The position numbers were made by a program, and so were the translations under genes. From contig CAUJGJ010000332.1 of NCBI GenBank assembly GCA_963170055.1, positions 2,669,001-2,733,000 of the forward strand: 64,000 bases of DNA, given 5' to 3'. The notes under the pieces were generated by a model, which saw only the letters and a list, made by a program, of their open reading frames with translations, made no database searches and was not told where the DNA came from. This DNA comes from Halisarca cf. caerulea. Taxonomy: Eukaryota; Porifera; Demospongiae; Chondrillida; Halisarcidae. The number at the start of each line of letters is the position of its first letter. Positions within the stretch are counted from its first letter, which is position 1. Of the stretch, positions 10,979 through 21,562 are shown in pieces.

Positions 10979-13900
10979 ACGCGTGTCAAATGTATAAAGT
11001 GCTGTTGATTTTATTTTAGATTCATGTCAACCCACGCAACTATGAGCTGACACCTGGCCGGATGCTCATTGGCAAAAGCCTTGCAAGAAGAAGTGCAAGG
11101 GCATTTGCACAGCATTCGATGGCCAATCCGTTGTTTCGTATAAACATCCTTAAGGCAATGCAGAGGCTAATACACAGGGAAATCAAGGCTGTGTGTTCAA
11201 AGAACAGTATGTTTTCAATGAGTCTAAAGTCCTTCCTGGACTCCGTGTCTCTGGAACAGTTCCTTACCACCGTTAAAGCCCAAGCTCCTGTACTATCATC
11301 GGTACTTTCAGCAGCACTGGCCATGGGTAGAAGAAGAGATGCACCACCCCTGCCACTCTTTGCTTGCCTGTCAGTCATTCTGGTGAAATATAGCCAAAGA
11401 ATGTCTCTCCTGCAACGCTTTGTTGCTGTTCTGATGTATGCCGGACATGCGGGGAAACAAGTGAGTATTCTTAATTTGTATTCATGCATACTACAGTGTT
11501 TACTGTCCATATGCACATACCCCAAATGCATGTGGGGGGCACATATATATGTATTTCTTTTGCAGTAGTAATAATTATGTATAGTATACAACTTTGTTTA
11601 TTATACTATATTTGCTTGGCTGAGCATTAACATTCCTCTGTGTGTGTGCATGTGTGTGTGTGTGTGTGTGTGTATGTGTGTGTGTGTGTGATTATAATAA
11701 TTTTGGGTGTATGGGTATCTAATAGTATAGACACTCTAGTTTTGCCAATCGTTTGAACATGTACAGTAAAGCGTAGTACAATTGATATGAATACATACAC
11801 TGTACCATGATCACATGGATGTGAGTGCACTCGTGTGTTCATGTGTATCTCACAATGCATTATAATAATTAACTATTATGTTATATACAATGTATTACAT
11901 AGGTGTACAGGCACTGTGGGCAATTGGGTTTTACTGTGAGCCACTCAACATTGCTCCGAGTTCTTGATGAACTTGCTTCAGATCATGACAAAGTAGTCCA
12001 TGAATGGATGTCATCGTTAAATGTTCCTGAACAGGTGAATATTGTAGTCAGTTGATTTTTGAACAGAAAGTTATGGTTCACATGCATGTCTGATTCTTTG
12101 TACAGAACAATCAGATTGCCTGCATCACAGATGGACCTACGTACTCAGATAGTGATGACAACTCTGATGTTGGGGAAGGATATCTGGATGCATCTCTACA
12201 CGGGGAAGAACCAACATTTGATGACTCACAATCACCTATGTCTATTTCAGTCTCACAAGGTGATGATACCTTCGGTGCTGTTGAAACATGTGATACTTCT
12301 GGATGCACATCAACACCTGGTCCAATATCTACACCAATTTGTACATCAACCCCAGTCATTCCCACAAACCAGCAACCAGACACAGATGATCAGTGGTTTG
12401 GCTTCAAATTGGTCGGTGACAACATTGACAAGAGAGTGAAACCAAGGTATGATATTGTGTTACTGCAGTAGAAAATTGTCTTATTTTGTACATGATTCGA
12501 TCAGTACTGGCTACACATTAAATTATGTACTTCTATTATAGATACTGGCGTGATGACACACCTTCCCAGAGCCTCCACTATTTCCATTCTTATGCAGTGA
12601 GGGACAGGATCAACCTAGCCACTTACAGTGATGCCCCTCCGGTCAGGCCAACAGAGTGGACTATGAGTGACTATCTTGCTGTTGCTCAACAGGTTCTACC
12701 TCATTCCCAAGATGAAGAGAATTTGCACAACAATTTCATCATGCTGGTTGCAAGGACAATCACTTCACACATTCCATACTACCAGGAATTCAACCTGTTC
12801 TTGCCACAGCACACACCACATCAGTTTTCAGAACAAATGGCACTGAAATCTGAAACGGTATGATAAATAGACCTCACAGCGTGTATTCCATTTAGTGCTA
12901 TTGTGACAATTAAAATGTTTTCTTTTTCAATTAATCATATTAGGTCCCACTTGGTGTTATCATGAAGTGTGAAACAAAGACAGATGAAATGATTGAGATC
13001 CTTTCAGTACTACAGGAGTATGTGCCCACACACTCAAAGACCACCACCATCCCTGATCCACACTTTGAGTACACCACTGATGAATTTCATCATTTATTGT
13101 TCGGGGGAGATCAGCTCACAGTTGAACGCATTCGTTCTGCTCAGCAATGCCGTGCCAATTCCAACCGTGAAAAGGACAAATTGATGGGATTTCTTCCAGT
13201 TGTTGAGGATTGGCATGCTGAAGTGACCTTTCTATCGGTAAGTGCATACTATAGGCAACTATATATCATGTGTGGGTTCAGGGTGGACATGCATTGCATC
13301 TCAAATTAGGAATTGATGTAAAGCATTTCTTTCTGACAGTGTTCCTATTAATTTGAATTCTATGATATTATATGCAGATTGTCTGGAAGTACCTATACTC
13401 TATGGACAGTTCAAGGCAGCCTGGGACACTCTTTCACCTCAGAAATGTCCTCAATAGAGGGAATGTGGTCAAAGACCCCAAGAATGATTTCAACGCATGC
13501 AGTGACTTCTTCCACACAGTGGTTGAAGGACACATTGTTGCAGCTGCCATGCATACGCTGGGTATGTTAAAGCTAACTGATGAGCCTGCACACCATCTGA
13601 TCACTGAACCTACCGATCACAAAGAAATCATTTCCACCATCATGGAGGCTGCAAAGGAGATTGTTACACAACATGTGTCCCTGTCATTCACTGGTAGTAG
13701 ATGCCCTGTGAAGCCTGATGATGGAATGACACACTATGCCAGGGAGGTCCTGTCACTTGGGCTACTCTTTCTCGAATTTCAAGACGCCATTCGTGAAGGT
13801 GATGGAGAAAGGGTTTTCCACTGCTGGAAATTTTTCTTTCCGATCTTCATGTCAGCTGGCAGAGTGAAGTACACAATTGAGGCATTCATTCTCATGTGTC

Positions 13901-14190
13901 AGAAGTACTACTTGTTTTCTCCCAGGCAACAAATGCAGCTTCTGTATTCTCGATTTATCAACACACATGGCCTACCTCACCGAAACATCCCAGCTGACCT
14001 CCACATGGAACACCTAAATCGTACTGTGAAAACAACCCTAAGCCTACATGGTGGTCAATGTCCTGAAAGCAGTGTTCGGCGCGCTGGGCAAAGTGTTCGA
14101 TATTTACAGTTGGCCAAGGACAAATTGGATGAAATGGCATCTATCACCGAAGTGTCAGGTGCTCATAAAAGATTGAGTGATGAGCAGTAG
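10211..14190 (+). CDS. DUF6589-type transposase, seven exons
   Basis: Exons are 10211-10522, 11020-11460, 11903-12034, 12106-12446, 12542-12857, 12944-13237 and 13378-14190. All introns are GT..AG and phases match, giving 882 residues. The start chosen (MESCEICHQS) sits just before a Cys-rich N-terminus with CxxC at residues ~4-7 and CYVCKRCF at ~54-61, probably a zinc-binding DNA-binding region. In-frame upstream ATGs at 10085 and, in host flank, 9959 would add 42 or 84 residues. The C-terminal half has the signatures I associate with DUF6589: LVGDNIDKRV (exon 4), FGGDQLTVERIRSAQQC (exon 6) and ADLHMEHLNRTVKTTL (exon 7). By analogy the D, D and E in GDN, GDQLT and MEHLN may be the catalytic triad; this is inference. 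Exon 4 is Ser/Thr/Asp-rich and probably a linker. The product would act in the nucleus on the element's TIRs. Confidence 0.85.
10694..10980 (+). repeat. (GT)n microsatellite in intron 1 of the transposase
   Basis: About 285 bp of GT repeats with sparse interruptions (GTGC, GTAT, GAGT) lie inside the 10523-11019 intron. Long open frames on both strands here are repeat artefacts. The tract may be unstable in length and could affect splicing. Confidence 0.95.
11637..11691 (+). repeat. Short (GT)n tract in intron 2 of the transposase
   Basis: About 50 bp of near-pure GT lies in the 11461-11902 intron. It is a second microsatellite inside the same mobile element. Confidence 0.85.
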
Positions 14191-14407
14191 TGTTGCCCAA
14201 GTGTTGACAGCAAATGAAACAATGGCATTTCGAGATTTGAAGAGGCCACATCACCAATCTTTCAAGAAAATTGAATCTAATCATTTGATGTCGAAACTAT
14301 CAAAAGACAAAGTTCTTCAGTGGATTTGCATTCACGCCCCTTCATACATACGATAGATCTAGCACATAAGACAACAGCGTTATGCTATACAATTCAATTT
14401 GTTTATC

Positions 14408-14413
14408 TTTATT
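14408..14413 (-). promoter_or_regulatory. AATAAA polyadenylation signal overlapping the helicase stop codon
   Basis: On the minus strand the last codons read GCA AAA TAA, so the stop lies inside AATAAA. Only 218 bp separate it from the transposase stop at 14190, so the two convergent transcripts probably overlap at their 3' ends. Confidence 0.6.
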
Positions 14414-15764
14414 TTGCTAGACCAAGTTCAATATTATGATCACAAATATCACAGCAATAGGCTCTGTTTAAACTATCTGTGTGTTCAACACCAAACATTG
14501 ACTCCAGAACCATTCGACGGCACACTATACCACGACAAAATTCTTCAAACTGTCCCTTGACTTCAGAAGGCTTCACAAACAGGGTTGCACAACATTGTTG
14601 ACCTTCCCGACCTGCACGACCAACCTCTTGTATATACATTTCAATATCAGAGGGGGTCCCCCAGTGCAATACACGTTCAACTCCTTTGCAATCTATGCCC
14701 ATCCCAAAAGAACTGGTACAAATGAGCACTCGTATTTGTCCACTTGGTTTCCGGAAATTATCTATTATTGATTGCTTCACATCATCGGTTGTGATGCCAA
14801 TAAACATGTCCACAAGTCGGAAGATGGACAAATCAGGTGATGATGGTGGGTAACAGAAATCACTCCCAAGCTTTGCCTTGAAAAACTCGTATATCGAGGT
14901 GCAGTCCTTGTATCTTTGGCAAAAGATCAGTGTCCGTGGACACATTGTACGAAGTTGCTGTAGTTCGGCCAACAGTGGTTGTAAGCAATCCATAGAATCA
15001 GAAAGCTTTGGTTTCCGCTCTCCCACTAAGAATTTCATGTTGGGCTTGACAGGTGATTGTGCAATGATGCATATATTCTTGTCCATATGCAGTGTGTGGA
15101 TGATTGTGCTCTGTGTCTCAGCTGTGGCAGTTGCTGTGAGTGCCATAACATGCACTTTGGCTGACATCAGGCTTCGTGTTTCACCCAGTTGTCTAAAAGC
15201 TTGTCGGAACTTGTCACCCCAGGTCTTGATGCAGTGGGCTTCATCCACGGCAAAGCCCACAAGATGATGCTTATAATGATCCGTGAGTAACATTTCTCGA
15301 TAGAAGCTATTTTGTAGTAACATTTCAGGACCTATGTAGACGAGTTGATATTCTCCTTGGTAAATTTTGGTCGGCAGGTCAGGATTGTCCGCGATCGTTT
15401 TCGCATTCACGTAAGCAGCTTTTAAGCCTCGCTCAGAGAACGACAACACTTGATGATCCCGCATTAGTGAATTTAACGGGGCAATGACGATGACAATCGA
15501 CTTGTCTTGCACTCTCCTGAGCTTGTCAAAAGTCCACGGGAGGCAGGCGAAGCACGCTGACTTTCCGCTGCCTGTCGGGAGAATCACCAGCACATCACGT
15601 CCAGTTATGAAATTCAGAATGGCCTCGCTCTGATGACGACTAAGCTTGCCGTAGCCTAGTCTTGTCCGTGTTTCCTCCACGAATCTCTCACATTCAACTG
15701 TAGTTGACATTTCAGGTCCACGTGCCGTCGCTCTTTTTTGTCGGTCTATTTTGAGTGACGTCAT
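14409..15764 (-). CDS. RecQ-like DEAH superfamily 2 DNA helicase carried by the transposon
   Basis: A single 451-aa open frame contains all core RecQ motifs in order: Q-like region (YGKLSRHQSEAIL, ~37-50), motif I LPTGSGKSACF (~60), Ia IVIAPLNSLMRDH (~92), II FAVDEAHCIKTWGDKFR (~173, DEAH), III MALTATATAET (~208), IV RTLIFCQRYKDC (~274), V VLICTSSFGMGIDCKGVERV (~350) and VI EVGRAGREG (~385). A Cys-rich tail (CCDICDHN) fits the RecQ zinc-binding module; HRDC is absent, so it is shorter than cellular RecQ4/BLM proteins and near RecQ1 core length. Its place inside the TIRs, opposite the transposase, indicates a role in transposition, perhaps unwinding ends or resolving intermediates. It has no introns, unlike the transposase. 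The start ATG overlaps a TGACGTCA octamer (15756-15763). Confidence 0.9.
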   Translation of the reverse strand: MTSLKIDRQKRATARGPEMSTTVECERFVEETRTRLGYGKLSRHQSEAILNFITGRDVLVILPTGSGKSACFACLPWTFDKLRRVQDKSIVIVIAPLNSLMRDHQVLSFSERGLKAAYVNAKTIADNPDLPTKIYQGEYQLVYIGPEMLLQNSFYREMLLTDHYKHHLVGFAVDEAHCIKTWGDKFRQAFRQLGETRSLMSAKVHVMALTATATAETQSTIIHTLHMDKNICIIAQSPVKPNMKFLVGERKPKLSDSMDCLQPLLAELQQLRTMCPRTLIFCQRYKDCTSIYEFFKAKLGSDFCYPPSSPDLSIFRLVDMFIGITTDDVKQSIIDNFRKPSGQIRVLICTSSFGMGIDCKGVERVLHWGTPSDIEMYIQEVGRAGREGQQCCATLFVKPSEVKGQFEEFCRGIVCRRMVLESMFGVEHTDSLNRAYCCDICDHNIELGLAK

Positions 15765-15800
15765 GTGTATTTTCGTTAGCCCCGCCCCTCTTACACAACT

Positions 15801-15869
15801 TTGGTATACGAGTGAGACCAGACCCTATTTTTCGCGCTGTGCGCTAATTGGGTCTGGCCAGCCAGACTA
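15801..15869 (-). repeat. Right terminal inverted repeat of the helicase transposon
   Basis: This is the perfect 69-bp reverse complement of 9982-10050, ending GCCAGACTA at the border with the duplicated target GGGCGATCG. It lies 36 bp upstream of the helicase ATG and so probably contains or adjoins its promoter. Confidence 0.95.
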
Positions 15870-15878
15870 GGGCGATCG
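15870..15878 (+). repeat. 9-bp target-site duplication (right copy)
   Basis: GGGCGATCG is an exact copy of 9973-9981. The following bases TACCGGAAGTG resume the host sequence, so the empty site can be predicted. Confidence 0.9.
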
Positions 15879-16348
15879 TACCGGAAGTGAGCGATTTTCT
15901 CGCTAACGAAAGCTGGCGAACAAGTTTTATTACAATTTTCGCTGGTTTTAGAGGATAATCTCGCAATTTGAGCCAGGTTGTCTGAAGGTGTCAGTGGCCC
16001 TTTCAGGGATAGTCCATCATCACATCCTTATTGGGCTTGTACTCTCTCCCTTGTGCAAATTATGTACGTATGTGGGTGAATCATTTCTTTGGAGTTACAC
16101 ATCATGCAGTTCATCTTCACTTCTCACCACCACGTGGTTGCCACCATCGTGATTTGTTCGCTTTTCACTCTTGTTAGAACGAGTTGTTATATTTTTTGTA
16201 CCAGAAAACACCCCTCATGGTCTACCACTGAGTTAGCATGAATCTTGCATGTTAGCACTTCTGTGCAGACCCTGGCTGTGATCCTCAATGGGTCCATCAA
16301 TAGTAATAGATCTCATTCCTCAGGAATAATTCAACCGGTAATTGTAGA
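15879..16348. other. Host flank, no gene recognised
   Basis: This is the sequence right of the transposon. It starts with an ETS-like CCGGAAGTG and a CpG-containing patch of about 60 bp, then AT-rich sequence without a supported exon. Confidence 0.4.
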
Positions 16349-16617
16349 TACAGTGGAATCTCTCTATAAAAGACACTTTGGGAACTAAAAGGAAGTTTGT
16401 GATACAGAGGTTTCCGTTATTCAGGGGTTTTCAAGCAAGGTAATGAAAATGCCAATAACAGTAACTTCAACACAACTCACACTACAATAATAGAAAGTGA
16501 ATTTGTGTTGCCCTTTAATAAGCTGCATATATCTAGGCAATGAATGACAGCTAGGAGCTGAGCTTTAGTTGAAAAAACAGTCCCAAGTTTTACTATTGTT
16601 AACACTGAAAGTGGTGA

Positions 16618-16854
16618 CTACATCCAATAGCCTGCTGGTCTCTGTACTGAAGCTTCCTTTATGTATCCCCAGGAGTCCAAAAATATTGCTACATCCTCAA
16701 GTGAGGTGATGGCTTCTCTGAAATTGCTGATCTTGGGCACAGGTGTCACTGAGTCAGCAAAGTCGTTATCAATAAGGTCTTCTTCACATGGCTCAACGGG
16801 ACTTGAGCTAGTATCACCCGCCAACTGAGCTAGAAACTCCACATATCTTGGCAT
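16618..16854 (-). pseudogene. C-terminal piece of Tigger-like transposase
   Basis: This 78-aa open stretch contains ITSLEEDV-like acidic sequence (FREAITSLEDVAIFLDSWGY), typical of the helical C-terminus after the DDE domain in Tigger proteins. It is cut off from the rest of the transposase by the hAT-like insertion. Confidence 0.5.
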
Positions 16855-16927
16855 GTGGATAGCTTATGGTCACCAGAAACTAATTCTTCATTCAATACTG
16901 TATAAGTTACCCTAGAAATACCCCTCA

Positions 16928-17503
16928 GCACAGAGGCGTAGGAAGCATTTTTTAAAGTGGGGAGGCCATGCATGCAAAGGTTTAGCTGTACTGCATATAT
17001 CATGGCATCATTTGCTTCACACAAAAATGTATGTGTAGCTAACATAACAGCATATTCTGAAATAGTACCTGCGGTGATTAGGAATGGCAGTTATTATTGG
17101 TGATTTAGCTGCAGAAACCCTACACAACAGGCTGCCTTTATGATTGGGTCCACGACTTTAGAGAGATTAGGAAGGACCGCTTAGGGTGATGTCATTTTCA
17201 CTCTGCACCCACGTGACAATTAAAACATTACGTGGGTTTCTTATAAAACACTAAAATGGCGTCGAGAGAAGGCAGCGATCTGAATTAGTGTGATAACACC
17301 AGATTACTGCTTACAACGTGAACGAAATGCATTGTCAAGCCTTAAAATGTTTGAGGGTTAGGATTTAAAACTAAGAGAATGTTATTGAATACCATGTAAG
17401 AGGTTTTGCTGCATAACTAAAATAAAAAAAAAATAGGTCAAGGTTCTAAAAAAGTGGGGAGGCCATAGCCGCACCAAACGCCCCTGCTCCTACGCCTATG
17501 ACA
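16928..17503. mobile_element. hAT-like non-autonomous insertion inside the Tigger copy
   Basis: The left end has GAGGCGTAGGAAGC (about 16932) and the right end GCTCCTACGCCTATG (about 17487), inverted copies of the CAGGGGCGTAGG-type termini common in hAT elements. An AAGTGGGGAGGCCAT block occurs near both ends. No clean 8-bp target duplication could be read. Transposase pieces on both sides belong to one protein, so the piece was inserted after the Tigger copy. Confidence 0.5.
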
Positions 17504-17599
17504 GCATGTGCTCCAAATCACTGAGGTTGGAATTTACAGTACTTCCAAATCAGAGAAGAGATCACTGCTTAGAATAGGTGAGCAAGATGATACAACAGA

Positions 17600-18330
17600 G
17601 AAATCGGGTATCGAGATGCTAGAATGGCGAAAACACTTTTTGATGGTTTCCACAGAAACCCTAGCATTCCCGTGTTTGGGCTGCCCATCTCGGTGTATGC
17701 AAAATAGTTACAGACTTCACAATTTATGAAGCATTTGAGGATGTCTCCATTTTGGCTTCAAGTAATGGAGAAATGATTTTTGGCAATGCACCTTGAAGCA
17801 CTTAATGATCCCTAAATCCAAGGGCTGAAGCATGTATACGTTGCATTGGTGGAAGAAACACCACTTTGACATTGCTGTATCTATCAACTACGTCAACAGG
17901 ATGGCAGCCAACATTATCCAATAAGAGCAACACTGGATGTCCTTCCAACACTGATCTTAGATTGATTTATTGAAGGATGTTGCAAAGAATGTCACCGTTC
18001 ATCCATGATGATGAATTACTACAATAATGTCCTGGTATAGTTGTGTTTTCTCGACACCCTTAAAGCATCTGGGATTTTCTGATGATGCAATGAATATTGG
18101 CTTTGATTTTTACCCTCCTGCAGCATTTAAATGCCAGTGTAACTGTATTTTTGCCTCCTTTGCATCCCTTGCTTTTTGTGCAAGAGCAGTAGTTGGCAAA
18201 GTCTTCCAAAACATCCTGTTTCATCCATGTTCCCTATTTCACTAGGGCTGTATCCAGCCGAAGTTTCAGTGAGGTTCTCCTTCCATGAGTCTATGGTCGA
18301 CAGGACAGAAGCTGATTCACCATTAATTTT
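17600..18330 (-). pseudogene. Tigger-like transposase DDE domain (broken)
   Basis: Minus-strand translation, with stops, shows the order expected for a DDE domain: a damaged N-x-D-E-T region before FWKTLPTTALAQKARDAKEA (first Asp block), an NPR-type region, [13 protein letters not shown] (second Asp) and a FLPP motif, then an IKKCF helix. Frame changes are frequent. It is not functional. Confidence 0.7.
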
Positions 18331-18733
18331 CCTCTTTTTATAATGTTCAGATTTACTTTCCTTTTACTCTAGTTGTAGGACTATGGTTGAACACGTCTAG
18401 AACAGTACTCAAATTATTCTTGTCGCAAAATAATCACTTGTGCAACGTTTCATACATCATGGGCTTAAATTCTTCAGGCACATGCAATACATTGGTATTG
18501 CATGTGCGGATTCCTATGGAACTATGTCGAACATACCACAGAAAAGTGCCTGCAATATAGAGAGGTTTCCACTGTTCGGGGAATCCGTTATGAGTTTCCA
18601 CTGTAATGACACACCAGCTTGAGATACTTTTTTCGGAGATTTAGGACCTTCAGCTCATGGGTTGCTAACATGCAACTCAGTGGACCAACTGAATGGCATG
18701 TACTCCCCCACCACGATGTGAAGAATGAGTAAT

Positions 18734-18793
18734 AATAATACTAGGTAGATGATTATCATTGTTGACAATGATAATCATCTGCCTAGTATTATT
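18734..18793. repeat. 60-bp near-perfect palindrome
   Basis: Two 29-nt arms (AATAATACTAGGTAGATGAT and onward) flank a 2-nt loop, with one mismatch. It could extrude as a cruciform or be a tiny foldback element. No gene association is visible. Confidence 0.9.
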
Positions 18794-19518
18794 TGATGGG
18801 TGTGAGCCTGAGGTACTGGTGGAGACATAAAGACGATCGATGAGCGGCTCATTGTTTCACGATAGGCCTTCCGTGATGGCTGCCCACTGTAGGCTTTCTG
18901 TGGTTGTGTGCTCATTATGCATGCATTGGGCTGGGTTTAACACAGGAATGCAGTTACGGAATGAAATACGTACATGTTCTCTATTGCTAGATAGACCAGG
19001 TTTCCACTACTGTATGTAGCTATACATACTCAAATTCTTGTAGATCACAGATTTTTATGTTGTCTCGGGCCATCTTGTTCTTGAATGCCAGACATTATCA
19101 ATAGTTGTAACATTAGCTCTTTCTCAATATGATAATATTATGCTTACTTAGTGACCGAAAACCAGAAGAGAAGTCCATCAATGTACCAATAATTATTGCA
19201 ATACTGTACGGTCATTATGTTTATGTAAGCCCTCTAAAGAAAGATCCAATCTTCCTAACTAGGCAGCCATTTTTATGATGCCATGCATAATAATACCCCA
19301 TGTGTATGTAGCTGCTTGTTTTGATCATGGAAAATAGAAAGCATACGCTTTCTATTTTTATACATATCTTGAAATCTAGATAGCAATTAATACCTTGCTG
19401 CTCTAAAAATCCTAGTTACACCCCTGACCACTGTTTGTTTGAAGACCAGTTTGCCAAATTGATATGGTCACATTGCATAAGAGCCAGTCGCCCAGTGTGC
19501 AAAACTACAAGAATATAT

Positions 19519-19556
19519 GCAGGAGTGTGGTAGCACATTAGCTACCACACTCCTGC
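19519..19556. repeat. Perfect 16-bp-arm hairpin
   Basis: GCAGGAGTGTGGTAGC is followed by a 6-nt loop (ACATTA) and its exact inverse. It has no run of T after it and no flanking gene. Confidence 0.9.
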
Positions 19557-20817
19557 TCATCTCTTTGTCTCTCATCTCAAGTTCTTCTCTGGCCCACGTA
19601 CTTGGATCAATCATCTTACACCCCACCTTTACCTGCAATACTTGCATATTTATTGCTATTTACCAACCTTAAGCTCATTATTGCACACCTTACCCCGGTT
19701 TGCTTTGGAACATTTCATACATAACTATCATACCCATTAACCATGTACAGTGCATGTGAAATGTATTGCATCATCATGGAGTGCGGTAGTACTCCATATG
19801 TAGGATTGACACGGAAAAACATGGCCGCCATCCATTAGTGAAAATTTGTTTTCGCCAAAAAACTAACAGTATGGTGACTCTATAGTTTTTAAATGTAGAT
19901 TTTGGTGCATTTTGACACACCAGCTACAAGGAAAAGTAGTTTAAAAGCTTCGTAAAGCTATCTCTTTGAAGAAATGCGAAGTGCACTCGGCGAGGTATGG
20001 GTACGCGACACCATAGCATTTTAAGATTCTTCTTCGTCTTCTTCTTCTTCGTCTCGTTGTTTTTTCGAACTGAGCTACAGGTCGCCACAAAGGGTCCAGA
20101 GGTCTCATCTTTCGCCAGTGAGCTCCGATTGTTAGCACGAAGTGCCTTTTGTAGGTTTTAAAGCCACACCTACACTTCTAAATCAAGAAAAATATTAATA
20201 GGCAAATCCCATACATTCGCTGGATCAGCCATTTTCGGATTACCGGAATGGCTACGCAAGACTAGGCGTACATGTACGTACACAAGGCAAAGCGTTCTCT
20301 GGTTCGATGATCATCGCGATCGACTTCAGCACTCTTTTGTTTGAGCCTTTATTTCTACGTGGGTACATTGATTTTAGTTAGGTAGCTGCATAATTTTAGC
20401 TTCTTATCTTACAAGACTCGATTATGTTCCTTCTCAACTCAACTGTAGTGGAAACCTTTAACCACAGACCACTGAGCGCGAAGAAGCAGCAGGCCGAAAA
20501 TGACTAAAAGATATAGAAACCGGCTTTGATTTCCCTCTCTACAGCTTGCATTCCAGGTCGTTTCATTGTCCTTTTGTAGGCAGACGTGCATTAACTGAAA
20601 GTGTGACCAAATTCCTAGAAAGCAGCTCCTGTTTTTTGGCTGGCAATTCTCTCACGTTTGTATGCATAACATTCCCAACAGTAGACGACTCTCGATGTAA
20701 CAGCTTGTCTTTCTTCTGCCAGGATTGTCAGTCTGGGTTGCACTACTACAGTGGTCCGTCCACAATAATGCAAAAATTTCCACACAAGGTGCTCCACGAT
20801 AAAGGGTTAACTTAATA

Positions 20818-20966
20818 CTACAGTGAGACCTCTCCAATCTGACACTCAATGGGACCTGAGAATGATGTCAGATGTAGAGGTTGTCGGATTATAGAGGGCC
20901 TCTTACCATACTTTAATATGGTGGCTGTACCTTATTAGCCATTCAGATTAGAGAGGTTTCACTGTA
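20818..20966. mobile_element. MITE with TACAGTGAGACCTCT ends
   Basis: The left end TACAGTGAGACCTCTCCAAT and the right end ATTAGAGAGGTTTCACTGTA form an inverted repeat of about 20 bp, bordered by TA. At 149 bp it has no coding capacity. The ends are close to those of the local Tigger copy. Confidence 0.75.
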
Positions 20967-21204
20967 TATCTATGGGAAATACATACGTATGTACGTATGT
21001 TTATGCATACTTTTAATATTACGTACTCATGTGTACATAGGATAGTCAAAGAGCACAGATTATACATAAGGTACATGTATCTGTAGCTCTGTTACGGTTA
21101 ACCCTGCATGAGTTCCATTGAAGCTATAGACTACTATGTGTAATTGACATTGTAAACATGTTTTTACAACAGCAGCACAATTATTACTAATCATATAGAA
21201 CACC

Positions 21205-21562
21205 ATTTAAAAATGGAAAGAAGATGTAGGGATAAAAATTGTCAAACACCATAAAACATTGGAACAAGTCAAGGTTGTTTGCTACACAGGGCTGGACTGG
21301 CATGGGGATAGACTTGCATAGGGCTAGACATGCATAGGGCTAGACGAACATAGGGCTAGAGATGCATAGGGGTAGGCAGGCATAGGGATAGGCATACATG
21401 GGGCTAGACGGGCATAGAGCTAGACAGAGGTGGGTTGGACTGGGTACAGTGTGCATATTCCTAAATCCCGCAGCTAAAATATTAATGCAGGATGTAGGAA
21501 TTTGCACACTCTACCTCGTGTTTGACAATTTTCATCCCTACATCTTTCTTCCATTTTTAAAT
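21205..21562. mobile_element. 358-bp MITE with 43-bp TIRs and internal minisatellite
   Basis: The arm at 21205-21247 (ATTTAAAAATGG...GTCAAAC) is inverted at 21520-21562 with a few mismatches. The middle holds repeats of about 18 bp built on ATAGGGCTAGAC (about 21290-21420) and a GGTGGGTTGGACTG / GCACACTCTACC section. Related sequence occurs inverted at 45290-45560 and 53660-53930 and, shortened, at 35040-35190 and 37200-37340, so it is a dispersed family. Confidence 0.75.

Larger units (their letters stand above)
9982..15869 (+). mobile_element. Academ/AcademH-type DNA transposon (DUF6589 transposase + RecQ-like helicase)
   Basis: The element is 5,888 bp. Its ends are a 69-bp perfect inverted repeat beginning TAGTCTGGCTGGCCAGACCC (9982-10050 and 15801-15869), extended about 7 bp with one mismatch. 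The flanks are an exact 9-bp direct repeat. Inside are two convergent genes: a seven-exon transposase (10211-14190, plus) and a single-exon RecQ-family helicase (14409-15764, minus). From memory, a helicase-encoding Academ lineage has been described in animals and fungi under the name AcademH, and 9-bp duplications would fit it; I could not check this. Perfect TIRs, a perfect TSD and two intact reading frames suggest a young, possibly active copy. Confidence 0.85.
16349..18576 (-). mobile_element. Broken Tigger/pogo-like DNA transposon
   Basis: The left end TACAGTGGAATCTCTCTATA (16349-16368) is matched inverted at 18556-18575 (TATAGAGAGGTTTCCACTGT, one mismatch in the arms). Between them, minus-strand peptide pieces match Tigger transposases: FWKTLPTTALAQKA (about 18200), [11 protein letters not shown] (about 17920), a VVFLPP motif (about 17860), ETIKKCFRHS (about 17640) and a C-terminal acidic piece at 16618-16854. 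Stops and frameshifts separate these. About 570 bp (16928-17503) is a later insertion. The ends resemble those of many MITEs in the window. Confidence 0.75.
18577..20818. other. No gene recognised; several small hairpins
   Basis: No supported exon is visible. Palindromes at 18734-18793 and 19519-19556 are listed separately. A short hairpin also occurs at about 19328-19358 (AATAGAAAGCATACGCTTTCTATT). A GAAGAAGA-type purine run on the minus strand (about 20025-20055) is low-complexity. Confidence 0.4.

Noticed and set aside
10561..11019. Long Cys/Val open frames in the GT tract
   Set aside because: They are translations of a (GT)n microsatellite inside an intron; the same happens on the minus strand as Thr/His runs.
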